64,000 nucleotides of DNA from Misgurnus anguillicaudatus (GCF_027580225.2 NC_073346.2:6722001-6786000); one strand, 5' to 3'; numbered from the stretch's first letter, positions 45,194 to 56,776 are shown. The notes: generated by a model not told the origin, from the sequence alone. Numbers and translations: made by a program.

Positions 45194-45982
45194 TTAAAGG
45201 GGTGGGCCACATTGAAGACCTGGACGTAAACGCCCACTGCTATGATTGAATAGCTTCTTTCTCTGTCATTACATGTGGGGAATTGTTTTGAAAACCTTAA
45301 TGTCTAAAAATAGCAGCTGAACACATATATGTTTGAGCCACAAAAGATTCTGGATGCTAAAGATGATACATATAAATGACAATGCGTATAGTGAATTAGA
45401 AACAAAACCTTGAACTCGACGTGACTAAATTACCGTATACAAACATAGTCAGCACACATCAGAATCTATATCGCGGCTGGTAAGTCCTTCCTTATCACTA
45501 ACTTTGTATATTTCTATCGTTATTTTACAGTTGTACGGTTAAGGGTTGCACCTTTATTAATTGTTTAATGTTTTTAGTAAATTAATGTGAAACATACGTG
45601 GCTAGACACAGATCTTACACACAATCAGGACATATCAAGCGACAACCAAATTTTGGTTACATTTGGCAAAGACATGTTTACTGATTGTTGAGACACTGCA
45701 TACGTTTGCTTTCCCCACGTGTGTCACGCGAAGCTGTGGGCAGGGCTACAAAAGCAGTCCTTGCAATCTGAATTTTAAGGTGGGGATAAAAATCTCATTG
45801 ACGTCACACATTGGCACATTCCTGAACCGACTGTTTTCCTAGCTTGGTGCCAAAAACTGTTATATTTCAGTAACGAGGACATTTTTATTTCTGAAGCTTG
45901 CAGGATGTTTATTTAAGTATGACGATCTCTTATATAACATAATATCATGTTAAAATTGAAATTTAATTCACTGCCCCTTTAA
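45194..45982. mobile_element. TTAA-flanked element, AAGGGGTGGGCCAC ends
   Basis: TTAA at both borders (45194-45197 and 45979-45982). Left AAGGGGTGGGCCACATTG; the right end's complement is AAGGGGCAGTGAATT. About 790 bp, no transposase. Confidence 0.6.
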
Positions 45983-46034
45983 GTCTTTATTCGCCATTGT
46001 ATTCGCCATTAACTTGTCAATTAAGAAAAAATGC

Positions 46035-46285
46035 TTCCTTGCCATTGACGAGTTTTTCTTACAATCCATATTTCCGATAGGTGGCACTCTTACCCAACTT
46101 ATAAAACCCTGAAGTATTCCCTTAGGGCAAACAGTTCAAACTCTGTGTATGTTTTTGATCATTGCTTTGAATCTGACCTTTATCAAAAGTCCTTCACAAA
46201 AACACAATTATTTGGTAATTCTGTATTTTTGAAGAAACCTACCCATATCTGAGAGGTGATAAAAGAAAGGTAGGATAAAACATTA
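46035..46285 (-). mobile_element. TTAACTCTTTCC element, partial inverted copy
   Basis: The complement matches 8350-8620: 'cctacccatatctgagaggtg', 'cttagggcaaacag', 'ttataaaaccctgaagtat', 'ttgccattgac'. The far half is absent. Confidence 0.6.
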
Positions 46286-46344
46286 GATTGAGTAAAAGAT
46301 TACAAAATTTACTTTTTTGGGTAAAATATCTTTTAAGGGGGGAG

Positions 46345-46709
46345 GGGTTAATGCTATTCCATGCATTCTGACATCTTAACACCGTTTACGAATTATAATC
46401 ATCATGCTAAACAAATGTAAAGTGTCAACTCTAGACTACTAGATCATGTTTTGTAAAAACATGGTTATAATGAGTTTTGTGTACTTAAATAATTGACTTT
46501 TTCAAAAACCATGCATAAACATTTTTCTCTAAAAAATACAAACATGAACATTCATGTTGCTCACATAATATTGTAGCCCAGTTTGTGCTGAACACAGTGT
46601 TATGAGACTTTTCCCATTATGATGTTTACAAGCAACTGAAAAACACACAATGTCAGTGCTGGTCAAAACTTCCACAGGGCCCTGAAAACCCCTTAGACCT
46701 CAAATGGTT
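46345..46709 (-). repeat. TTAACCCTCTGGGG dispersed element, copy 2
   Basis: 'ctctagactactagat', 'tagcccagtttgtgctgaac' and 'caagcaactgaaaaacac' align with 31365-31654 in the same orientation, ending 'caaatggttaac'. Confidence 0.6.
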
Positions 46710-47072
46710 AACGTTGGATTTCATTGAAAAGTCCCAACTGGATCATGAGTTGCAGGCGGTAAATAAAACTGCTTCTGTGTTATGTTGGCAAATAGCGCCC
46801 AAGTGCAAATAATGTAAATGACACGAACATGTAGTGAATCAAAAGTTATCCAGAGATAGTGTTTTGTGTTTTGCGTGCTCGTGACTCGCTCCCGCTGTAC
46901 GCCTCAAGGAGGTCGTGTTTTTCTGAGAAAAATTTGCTAAAGCTGATTTTATAAATTATTATTTTTATATATCTGATAAAATTAAAAACTCTTCTGAGAT
47001 ATGAAGGATGTAATACTACTCTATAGGTACTCAAGAGATGAGCAGAAACAATGTGTGTTATTGGAGCTTTAA
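46710..47072 (-). repeat. Dispersed repeat ending AAAGCTCCAATAACACACA
   Basis: On the minus strand it starts TTAAAGCTCCAATAACACAC and includes 'tctcagaagagttttt'. I recognise it as a common cyprinid repeat. The left limit is uncertain. Confidence 0.4.
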
Positions 47073-47303
47073 GTGTTTGTTCTGCACCTTAGGTTTTTAT
47101 CCAGTTTCGTTGTGCTGTGTACAATGATAATAAAGATTATATAGTTTGTTTTTCAACATTTCTGCTTTTGGTTTTGACAGAAGTTTGGAAAAACACGGGA
47201 TGGGTAGTGACCTAACATTCAGTTATAGATAAACTGTTGTTGGATGAAAAATATGTGAACTTCAGGGGCATATGACTGAATAAATTAAATATGACATATG
47301 ACC

Positions 47304-48583
47304 TGTAACGTGCTGTAGGTCCAAACATGAGATGATGCAGGATCTTAATACAGATAAGAGTTTAAAAGGCCCAGACGTGAGTACAAATCCAAGGCATGAA
47401 CCATGAAATCCATGAACATGAACATAAAACAAACACACAGCAACTACATACAATAACCAACAAAGTACAATGGGAACATGAGGGCTACTGTATATACACT
47501 CACCTAAAGGATTATTAGGAACACCATACTAATACTGTGTTTGACCCCCTTTCGCCTTCAGAACTGCCTTAATTCTACATGGAATTGATTCAACAAGGTG
47601 CTGAAAGCATTCTTTAGAAATGTTGGCCCATATTGATAGGATAGCATCTTGCAGATGATGGAGATTTGTGGGATGCACATCCAGGGCACGAAGCTCCCGT
47701 TCCACCACATCCCAAAGATGCTCTATTGGGTTGAGATCTGGTGCCTGTGGGGGCCATTTTAGTACAGTGAATTCATTGTCATGTTCAAGAAACCAATTTG
47801 AAATGGTTCGAGCTTTGTGACATGGTGCATTATCCTGTTTGAAGTAACCATCAGAGGATGGGTACATGGGGGTCATAAAGGGATTGACATGGTCAGAAAC
47901 AATGCTCAGGTTGGCCGTGGCATTTAAACGATACCCAATTGCTACTAAGGGGCCTAAAGTGTGCAAAGAAAAAATCCCCCCACACCATTACACCACCACC
48001 ACCAGCCTGCACAGTGGTTACAAGGCATGATGGATCCATGTTCTCATTCAGTTTACGCATAATTCTGAGTCTACCATCTAAAAGTCTCAACAGAAATCGA
48101 GACTCATCAGACCAGGTAACATTTTTCCAGTCTTCAACTGTCCAATTTTGGTGAGCTCGTGCAAATTGTAGCCTCTTTTTCTATTTGTAGTGGAGATGAG
48201 TGGTACCCGGTGGGGTCTTCTGCTGTTGTACCCATCTGCCTCAAGGTTGTGCATGTTGTGGCTTCACAAATGCTTTGCTGCATACCTCAGTTATAACGAG
48301 TGGTTATTTCAAAGTTGCTCTTTTATCAGCTTGAATCAGTCGGCACATTCACCTCTGACCTCTAGCATCAACAAGGCATTTTCGCCCCCACAGGACTGCC
48401 ACATACTGGATGTTTTTCCATTTTCACATCATTTTTTGTAAACCCTAGAAATGGTTGTGCGTGAAAATCCCAGTAACTGAGCAGATTGTGAAACACTCAG
48501 ACCGCCCCGACATGAACATGAGAAATTTAAAATAAAAGGCATGAACAATGAACAAGACAGGAACACATCACATAACCATTACA
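47304..48583 (-). mobile_element. LTR with TGACC duplication, split by a Tc1 element
   Basis: TGTAACGTGC...CATTACA ends (TG...CA), flanked by TGACC at 47299-47303 and 48584-48588. The LTR sequence runs 47304-47500 and resumes at about 48506-48583; between them is a Tc1-like copy. No retroviral genes, so a solo LTR. Confidence 0.75.
47503..48505 (-). pseudogene. Tc1-like transposase copy with two catalytic blocks preserved
   Basis: The frame 47966-47529 (145 codons) reads YFKQDNAPCHKAR (second Asp), LKWPPQAPDLNPIEHLWDVV (Glu of DD34E) and ends KAKGGQTQY, the usual C-terminus. Upstream pieces NWTVEDWKNV, SDESRFLLRLL and GGGGVMVWGDFFF lie in other frames (about 48150-47950). One TIR is visible at 47503 (TACACTCACCTAAAGGATTA, complement of the element end). 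The N-terminal DNA-binding half and the other TIR are deleted at about 48505. Same family as 25886-26385. Confidence 0.9.
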
Positions 48584-48839
48584 TGACCCCATAAAACCAG
48601 CTCTGTAACCCAGTTCTTAGCCCACCATTAAGACCACCATAAAAAAAGGTTTAAGGTAACCTATAATGTGCTTAATCTAAACATATTACAATTTAGTCAA
48701 AATATATTTCTTACTACTGAATCAACCTACATGACTACAAAATAAATTTTTATTGGTTAGATAAAACAGCATGTTTCACTTTTTAACATTGTACTAAATA
48801 TATTTTGTCTCTTTAGAGATTAGATTTGGGAGTAGCAAA

Positions 48840-49450
48840 AGTCGCTGTTATTAACACCACAGACCGCAACTGGGTAGCAGCAATATAAATGATTACTTCC
48901 TCTCCATAATAGTTTCGCTGTAGTCGCAAATATGATAGAGCATATGCCTAATAGTATCTGCTCCCATGGGGTAACGCTTTCATAGAAGAACGATATTAAG
49001 TCCCCAGAGCAGGTCTAAATGATGATAATGGCATATTTCTCCTTGTGTCCCTCCTCCCAACATCAGCCTGCCAAAGTCACTGATCAGAATCATTGATCAC
49101 TTGCATTTATCTCTCGGGCTAATGGCCGATGCGGGCCTCTTTACAGAAGGGCCCGGATCCTCGGAATGATGTTTTGTTTGCCAAAGCAGTGTACATTTTG
49201 TATTTCTGAAAGTGGCAGTCAATGAATCTTGATAATGTGCGAGCTTCGGGCACATAACTCACATTGATAGCCCTTATATTGTGCCAGGCGGTTATAAATC
49301 TGGTCTGGGGACATGAATATGCATTGACAGTTAACTCCAGTGGCCGTGGATACTGTCTAAGATACAAGCTGTTTAATGGCCAGCAAATGGACAAAATAAA
49401 GATAGGTATAATATTGGATTCCACATATCTGAAAGGCACTAATGTGTGAC
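48840..49450. promoter_or_regulatory. Candidate conserved non-coding element
   Basis: The region lacks repeat termini, has balanced composition unlike its neighbours and includes words such as 'cactgatcagaatcattgat', 'atctctcgggctaatggcc' and 'ccgatgcgggcctcttta'. It lies about 10 kb upstream of grik3 in a gene desert, a usual setting for enhancers. Conservation cannot be tested here; the call rests on composition and on 49008-49215 having been duplicated to 50948. Confidence 0.35.
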
Positions 49451-49706
49451 TAAGGATAACAATAAAATTAACATTTCACTGTATGCATCAATGTAAACCA
49501 TAATCAACAGACAATGTTATATAGCTGACATTATATAGTGCCACAGTAAGGAAAAGGTTTTCAAAAGGAAAGATAAGACACAAACAAGATTTTTCCTTTA
49601 TTGCTATGGTTCCATGTAAATCGCAAAGAAATTTAGTGACAAATAATGAAACTTTTCTTGTAAAATACATACCCCTCACATTTGTCTACATTTGTAGAAA
49701 GAGAGC

Positions 49707-50243
49707 TTAACTCATTCCCCGCCAGCCATTTTTAGAAAAGTTGCCCGCCAGCAATTTTTGAAATTTTTACAAAAGTTTCAGAAAATGTCTTCCAGGAAAA
49801 TGTTCTTCTAAAAATATATAAACATACAAATATATCAAATGAAAGAACAGACCCTCTGCTGTCAAACAAACAATAAACAAACAAACAAACAAAACGGGAA
49901 AAAAAAAACATTTAATCCTATATTTCGTCATCTATATTTTTTCTCTGCTTATAAACTCTTAAATATGGGTATTTTTCTTTCTTTTTTTTGTAAAAATCTG
50001 AAATAATTGCATTTTTGTGAAGGATTTTTGAAATCAGATTCAGAACGAATATCAAAAAATACACAGAGTTTAAAATTAGTAAATAACGTTTTGGCTTCAG
50101 TTTTTTTCATAAATCAGGTAAGTGCGCCATCTAGTGGATCATTTCGGTATTGGAGATTAACATAAAATTCATCATTCCTTTTTTTATGCAAATGTTTTCT
50201 TTTAATTGACAAGATAACTAGTCAATGGCGGGGAAAGAGTTAA
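49707..50243 (+). mobile_element. TTAACTCATTCCCCGCC element, copy 3
   Basis: Left TTAACTCATTCCCCGCCAGC, right '...tcaatggcggggaaagagttaa'. Same family and order of internal landmarks as 8158-8633 ('gaccctctgct', 'aaatatgggta', 'tttgtgaagg'). Confidence 0.75.
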
Positions 50244-50552
50244 TAAAGTCTTAAACTGTGTTCAGATTTTTAAAAATATTTAAGTTTGCAATAAAAAATT
50301 CCAATATGAACTCAATAATTTCTTATTTTAGCTTAGGGAAGATAATTGTAAGATAAAAGTTAGAAAGTTTAGGTTACATATGTAATACTGTTTTCTGAAA
50401 AAAATGGACCGCAACTCTGCATCATAGCGTTGATGCAATGGGGAAGTTAATATTTATTACGCCACACTAATGAAGAGCACTTGCGGCACAGACAGCAGTT
50501 GTTTGAAGACATAAAGAACAATCAACGCAGGAGGACCTACATAAAATCTACT

Positions 50553-50624
50553 GTTCCTGTAGCTCAGTTGGTAGAGCATTGCATTAGCAGCGCAAAGATT
50601 GTGGGTTTGATTCGGCATAACACA
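50553..50624 (+). pseudogene. tRNA-Ala(AGC)-like sequence, degenerate
   Basis: 'tgtagctcagttggtagagc' supplies the D-arm and A box. An anticodon arm with loop TTAGCAG (anticodon AGC) follows, then 'gtgggtttgattc' resembling the T-arm/B box GGTTCGATTC. The 3' acceptor strand does not pair with the 5' end and the T-arm is mutated, so it is a tRNA pseudogene or a tRNA-derived SINE head, not a working tRNA. Confidence 0.7.
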
Positions 50625-50947
50625 CTTACTGATAAAAACAGTACAACTTGTACAGTCACATTAAAAAAAAACATAAATGCATAAGGCATAAATATGTATT
50701 ATATCTAAATACTGAATGTATGTTCCTAGTGCAACATCATAGTCTAAATCCAAATGGTACTGTTATGGCCACCAAAGCAGACCAAGAACTGAGAGGTCTT
50801 ATGCCAAGCAGTGGATGTAGATCCTCAAAGCCCTGACTGTACACAGAAGGTGCATACTCCCATGATTTGGTGATCCATGTAGCGGAGATACTTGAAACAA
50901 AACTGGATGTCCAGTTGTAGAAGGCACATTGGGAATCAATTCCATCT

Positions 50948-51154
50948 AGCAGGTCTAAATTATGAAAATGGCATATTTCTCCTTGTGTCCCTCCTCCCAA
51001 AATCAGCCTGCCAAAGTCACTGATCAGAATCATTGATCACTTGCATTTATCTCTCGGGCTAATGGCGATGCAGGCCTCTTTACAGAAGGGCCCGGCTCCT
51101 TGAAATGATGTTTTGTTTGGCAAAGCAGTGTACATTTTGTATTTCTGAAAGTGG
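50948..51154. repeat. Duplicate of 49008-49215 inside the DIRS relic
   Basis: Matches 49008-49215 almost base for base (about a dozen differences by eye), same orientation. It is bordered by two copies of a 65-bp DIRS segment (about 50885-50949 and 51153-51220). Confidence 0.9.
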
Positions 51155-52200
51155 AGATACTTAAAACACAACTGGATGTCCGGCTGTAGAAGGCACCTTG
51201 GGAATGCAATCTCGTCTAGGGTTTAAAATGCTTTGATTATGCTAGTGGCAAAGTCTAAACAGAAGGAGGCTACTAACATGGTCTGCTAATTTCCTACTCT
51301 TAAAAACAATGCCATTTCTAAAACAAAGCCACTTTGAGAGCCAGAAACTTCTATGAGACCAACTCTATGGGCTCAAATGGAGTGCCTGATAATCCTTAGT
51401 CCACAGATGCAAGTAGAAGGAATGCCAAGAAGGAATTAGTGCCTGGCAATGCACAAACATCTAGACACTGGGGTTTCTCCTTAAATAACTTTTACCAGTA
51501 GGTTCATGGCAAGCAGAAAAGGGAAGCTTTAGGGTAGCTGGAGCCAATCTTGTTGAGTGGTGATCTTGAGGAAATTCCAACACTGTACTGTAAGCAGTGG
51601 ATTGGGTCAAAGTGGTCTTTTACACCATGACACAAAGAGCTGCCATTCCAGTGCATACAGGTTTATATCGGAAAGAGCTCTTGACCTTAAAATCATCTCA
51701 ACATCCTCAGTTGAGAGAGTAGAACCTAACAGCTGGGGAGCCTACAATGTACATTTCTATAAGGAAAAGTAGATTGGTCTCTGCCTAGATCTTTTGCACC
51801 TGCCTAAACATGGGGTGTGAATGCAGTCAGCCCTGTTGATTTTTATATGAGACCTTGGTGGTATTGTCTGTGCAGACTAAGACGTGTTAGCTTTTGAGAT
51901 GTGAAAATAAGTGTTTCAGAGCAAGGAACACAGCTCTAGCAAGTTATGTGCTCTCCATGGCAACATTTGGTGTCCGAGAAGCCTCTGAACATGGGCTGGT
52001 GCCACACTCCATCAGCATCTTTAAGCACAGATAGGTGGGAAAACTTGCAGGACACTGCTTCTCTCCAAAATACCACAGGTGGCGAGGAGGAGAAGACACA
52101 AAATATTGTGGTGTGGCACATTCCCCCGAGAAGGCATCAAGGCAAACATCTAGATCATTTCATGCCTAAATTCTTCAAATGAGGCACAGAAGGGCGCAAG

Positions 52201-52930
52201 GAATTTCCAAACTCACGTGCCGCTCTCATGAGCTTGTCCCTTCAACAACGTCAAGACATATGTGAGTTTAGCTCCTTTAGTAGTAGATTAGCCAGGTTGC
52301 AGAGAGCAAACATCAGCAGACACAGAGACAAAGAGTACCATACGTTGGGATCAGTGTCATACGGTGATGGATTATTGATGCAGGCCTCTGACTCATGAAA
52401 GGAAGGAGATTGCAGGGATCTGACATCCGGTCTGTCAACGGATGTGTCCCGTTGGGAATTGGGAAAACAGCAGTGAACTCGGGCCATCAAATCCTCAACC
52501 ATGATAGTGAGATGAGTAGTTTGTAGGCCCAGGAGAATGCCTTGATGTGTCACTGCTGTCCTGACTGAATCCTTGCTTGCTGAGTTCATTGTTGGCCAGT
52601 TCATTTTGTCAGAAAACCTGAGGATTCAATTTGCAAGGACAAAACAGTATGATGATCAATTTCAAGGCAAAAATAAATGGGAGAACCAATTAATGACTTG
52701 CAGGATCAGGTAAATGGGATGAGTTAGTAATAAAAAACCTTATCAACCCAGAATCATGAACATTTTGAGATTATTATAAAAACACATCTAACTCAAAGTC
52801 TTAAATTAAGTAAAAATTACTTTTAATATGCCATAGAAAATTTATATTTTTCTTTCTACATTTAACACTAAATTAATGGTAAGCTCTATACTCTTACTGT
52901 ATATCCAACACTAAAATCTTACTGGGATAT
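52201..52930 (-). other. Possible gag-like fragment, otherwise no gene
   Basis: A minus-strand frame at 52251-52604 (117 codons) contains TAVTHQGILLGLQTTHLTIM, which resembles the start of Gypsy-type gag proteins in fish. The match is weak and no other retroelement part adjoins it. Confidence 0.25.
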
Positions 52931-53153
52931 TACACTGTAAACAAATTCTTTGCTGCTTTAAAAAGATTTTGTTGAATCAACTTAGATTTACAAGTCATTT
53001 GAACTTACTAGTATTAGTATTAGTAAAGTACTAGTATCTTGACTAGAGATGAGTTGCTATACCTACAGATGAGTTGACATATTATGAAGATAAAATGAAG
53101 TTGACTTTTTTCAATTATATTTTATAATTTGTAGCAACGATGAGTTGTTAAGC

Positions 53154-54112
53154 AACCCAGTAACACAAAATTACATACCTATAGTCACGTAAATTTGTAT
53201 GTTTTGTGTAACACGTTTCTGCCTTTTTGCGTGAAAATTTCTGTTTACGTGTCACTGTCACATATTTGTTACTCAACTGTTTTGTCCTATTTTCTTAACA
53301 TTGTCACTTCGGTTTAGGGTTAGATTTACATAAAATGACATCCTTACCCAAAGTCAAATCTAACCCTAATACCAGGTGACAATGGTTTAAAAAATAATCA
53401 TGAAAAGAAGGTATAAACCAATACTTAAAGTGACTTCCTAACACAAACACCAAATCTATCCCTAAACCGAAGCGACAATGGTTTAAAAAAAATAGGACAA
53501 AACTTGAGTAGCCAACGTGACAATAGTCCCTTTCACACATACAGTCTTTACTGGTAATTTACTGGTAAATTGCCGTTAACATGTCATGTGTGAACAGAAC
53601 CTTTCCGGTAAATCAGTGCTCCCAATTTACCAGTAAGACAGGTTGTAAGATTACCAGTAATTTACCGGTAAGCGCTGTGTGTGAACGAAAATTATAGGAT
53701 TACCGGCATTAAGAACGGACGACGTCAGACGTGAAAACAACAAAATACAGACCGTGGTTATGAACGACGTGGATTGTTTACAAATACAACACTGAGCTCG
53801 CCGCGTGCTACAGGTACTTCCGCTTTCTCAACGAATTTACCGGTAGTTTGATACTGATGTGTGAATGATGTCTTACTGGTAAAATAACGGAACGCCACTG
53901 CGTGTGTGAACAGCACATTTTTGTATTTACTGGTAAATTCATTCTGGTAAATTCATGGTAATTTACCAGAATTACTGTGTGAAAGAGGCTATTGACACAT
54001 AAACAGAAATGCGTGATACAGTCACGTAAAAACATGGAAAAACGTGAAAGTGTCACGGAAAATAATCAAAAATTTAAGTGACTATAGGTACATCATTTCG
54101 TGATACAGGGTT
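53154..54112. mobile_element. AACCCAGTAACAC element (middle level)
   Basis: Left AACCCAGTAACACAAAATTA then 'catacctatagtcac'; the right end's complement AACCCTGTATCACGAAATG... gives a TIR of about 43 bp. The interior has inverted 'ggtttagggttagattt' blocks. A relative lies at 56777-57516. Confidence 0.75.
53526..53999. mobile_element. CCCTTTCACACA MITE (inner level) with TTACCGGTAA motifs
   Basis: Left GTCCCTTTCACACA, right 'ctgtgtgaaagaggc'; TA on both sides (53524-53525, 54000-54001). Many 'tttactggtaaatt' and 'ttaccggtaa' self-complementary words lie at both ends; the centre is GC-richer. Confidence 0.7.
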
Positions 54113-54207
54113 GTGTCTAGATAAATAATAGTAAGTTGACATGACTTGTAAATCTGGGTTGATTCAACAAAAAAATTAAGGCATCAAATAATTTTTTTTA
54201 CAGTGTA

Positions 54208-54809
54208 TCTAATTTGACATATAAACAACATATGAATAAGTACTATTAGAAGTCCATGTCATTAATGAAGCTCACATGTTGCTCATGGGAGTTTTAAACA
54301 CTTCTTCTTCACTCTTAGTCTTACCTATGGCATGCACATAAAACATGAGAAATGGAGGGACAGATAAGCTCAATAAGCAGTTATGTGGGCCTAATGTACT
54401 CACTGACACAGATCAAGTAGCACAAATAAAGACGGTAAGTGCTGTCCTCTGACAACAGCTTCTTCCCTTGTAGTCATGTATCGTTCTCCATCATTTTAAT
54501 GGTTTGCAGTATTTCTTCAGTCCACTGGCCATTCACCTAGAATTAATCTTTGTCTCTGAGAACAGGCTGATTAGTGTTTAGCGGGGTTTTAAGAATGCTC
54601 TCTCTCATCGAATGCCTTGTTATGAGGATTCAAGAGAAACAAGGGCTTTGCAAGGGTTTTGGCAAAGGTTATGCAACCCATATCTGGTCTGGTTTATTGC
54701 TTAAAGGTATTTGAACTCCTAATACATGACACTGGTAGTAAAGCAATCTAATTTCATGCCAGAAAATAAAAACATGGTGAAAATAATAATTTCATTAATT
54801 TGGCCATCA
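54208..54809. other. Repeat-poor intergenic stretch
   Basis: 54280-54720 looks unique and moderately GC-balanced. Possible regulatory DNA, no gene. Confidence 0.35.
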
Positions 54810-55046
54810 TTAATGATCTCTGAAAGCCAATGTTGACATTTGAAATCGCCTAAACAATCACGCCCCTACCCCAATAGAATCTGGACCTTCTTTTGATAGA
54901 CCCGCCCCCCACACATACACAACCCTGACAACGATGGTGGTTAGTAGACACGCCCCTTACTACTTATTGGCTACAAGTGTGTTTTGGTACTCAGCCCGAC
55001 TCCCTTTTCCAAAGTGTATTTCAAAAATCATTCACCCCACCTTTAA
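54810..55046. mobile_element. TTAA MITE, older copy
   Basis: Contains 'ctgaaagccaatgttgac', 'cacgcccctaccccaatag' and 'agtgtgttttggtac', as in 56993-57211; bounded by TTAA on both sides, with decayed TIRs. Confidence 0.65.
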
Positions 55047-56077
55047 TAGCTAATCACGGATCAAAATTCTTTTGAACTCTTCGGCTGCAACTTAATTGCT
55101 TCGGTTAGCGTTTTTTTTACGTCTTTTTAACTATATATAGAGTGTTTATATTCTGGATAAAGGATAATAAGCAATGTGATGTTCACAGATGTCCTAGCAT
55201 GCCCAGTGCACGTGTGGATTGCGTAAAAGTTTTCTGCTCATCTTTGTTACTTATTAATTTAATAGCACAGTGTATTTTATGTTTTTTTAGTTTATTGTTT
55301 CATTTAAGTCATATCTATTTGTCACTGTAATTGTGTTTTATGTTTATATGGCTTAATCGAGCTCTATTATAATTACATTTTTGCATTAGGCAATTCAAAT
55401 GTCATTTAGATAGACTGGGTGAAGTCAGGCCAAATCATAGAATTACATCTCGTTTTTAGTCAAGGCATACATGAAAGATTTGTAATAGATATTAAATAGG
55501 TAATTCAGGCATCGTACAAATGGATCATTTGCGTGATAACTCACAAGCCTTAGGTGGCACAGGATGGATGTTATCACTGCTAAACGCTTCCTGCAAAGTG
55601 TGAACGCCAGAGGCTATAATGAAAGCTGCTATTTAATCCAGGCTTAAGAAAACTCGATCAAAACAAGTTAACCCAGCAAATAGTATTAAAACAGCCATTT
55701 CTCAAATGCCAGGGCTTTTCAAACTCAACAGTGTACAGTAGATGAAAAGAATCCACTGTGCACATATCTGTGCTATACTGCTCTTAATATGAGTCTGTGC
55801 AGTAAACATGCTACAGTATGCTTTGCTATCAAGTGCTCTGCTGACACTATCCTCTAGAGTCACTCTTTGCACTTGCGTTCATGTTACACTGTACTGTAAT
55901 TACTATGTACGAAGTAGTAACTAAAAACTACTGTATGTACAGCATGCATATCTATTCAAAATAATAATAATAATAATTCATGCAGCTTAACTTATTAACT
56001 TAATGAATCAATAAATGTGTTTGTGGATTTCATTTAAGGAAGTATTGCAAGCATATGGTATAGATGATTATATAAAT
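55047..56077. other. Intergenic stretch, no gene seen
   Basis: AT-rich, with a short (AAT)n run at about 55960-55976. 55500-55870 appears repeat-poor. Confidence 0.4.
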
Positions 56078-56235
56078 TTTTGTGTTTGGCTGAACTATCG
56101 CTTGAACTCACCCTCATGTTGTTCTTCATGTTGAACACAAAAGATGTTGTTTTGATAAATGATGGTAAGCACACAGTCACACAGGGACCCTTTGAATTTT
56201 CATGTTTGGGTGAACTGTTCTTTTTATGGTTATGC
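56078..56235. mobile_element. Decayed MITE of the 7377-7727 family
   Basis: 'ttggctgaactatcgc', 'aactcaccctcatgttgttc' and 'gtttgggtgaactgttc' are diverged ends of the same palindromic family. Confidence 0.5.
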
Positions 56236-56776
56236 TCAGGCACATTCACGATATTAATTCGAGTTTGATATTTAGTGAGAGCAACTAGTTTACACAAAAC
56301 TCAAAACACCACAGAATTGATCAAATCTATAGAGGGTCAGCAGTGTGGCCCTTGTGATGCAAATTGCGTCATCAGAATATTGTACGCCTCCCGTAGGATA
56401 TTTGTAATGTTGCATACTTTGTCCGTGTAGGTAGCTCATGCGCATACAGGAGTATGTAGTATGCCAGTGTCACGAAATTTTGTTATATAGTCACGTAAAT
56501 TTTTGATTCTTTTTTGTGATATTATCACGAATCTCTGTGTTTTTTCGTGATCGTATAACGAATTCCTGTGTTCGTGTGATTATCACATATTGGTTAATCA
56601 ACTGTTTTGTCCTATTTTCTTACCATTGTCGCTTCGGTTTAGGGTTAGATTTACATAAAATGACATCCCTACCCAAACCCAACAACGCCAGGCAACATAT
56701 AAAAAAATAAATCAGAAAAAAAGTATAAACCAATACATAAAGTGACATTCTAATGCAAGCACCAAATCTAACCCTA

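Larger units (their letters stand above)
50365..52200 (-). pseudogene. Second decayed DIRS copy
   Basis: On the minus strand, RNase H pieces VFLALKHLFSHL and HVLVCTDNTTKVSYKNQQG (about 51950-51830) match the DIRS motif (V-x-x-DNTTxVxYxNxQGG). TPFEPIELVS then FLALKVALF (about 51390-51320) matches the recombinase PPFEPLxSV..LSLKTALLL. A terminal-like 'aggttacatatgtaa' lies at 50372-50386. Frameshifts and stops are frequent, the RT is missing, and a foreign 207-bp segment (50948-51154) has been inserted. It is more diverged than the copy at 31936-38990. Confidence 0.7.
52931..54207. mobile_element. TACACTGTAAA palindromic element, host of a three-level nest
   Basis: Left TACACTGTAAACAAATTC...GTTGAATCAAC...TTACAAGTCAT, right 'atgacttgtaaatct...gttgattcaac...ttacagtgta': inverted ends over about 65 bp. 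The interior is occupied by the element at 53154-54112. Confidence 0.7.

Noticed and set aside
49939..50243. Possible link of the 49707 element to the adjacent candidate conserved element
   Set aside because: The element has its own TIRs and TTAA borders and has copies elsewhere, so it is a separate insertion.
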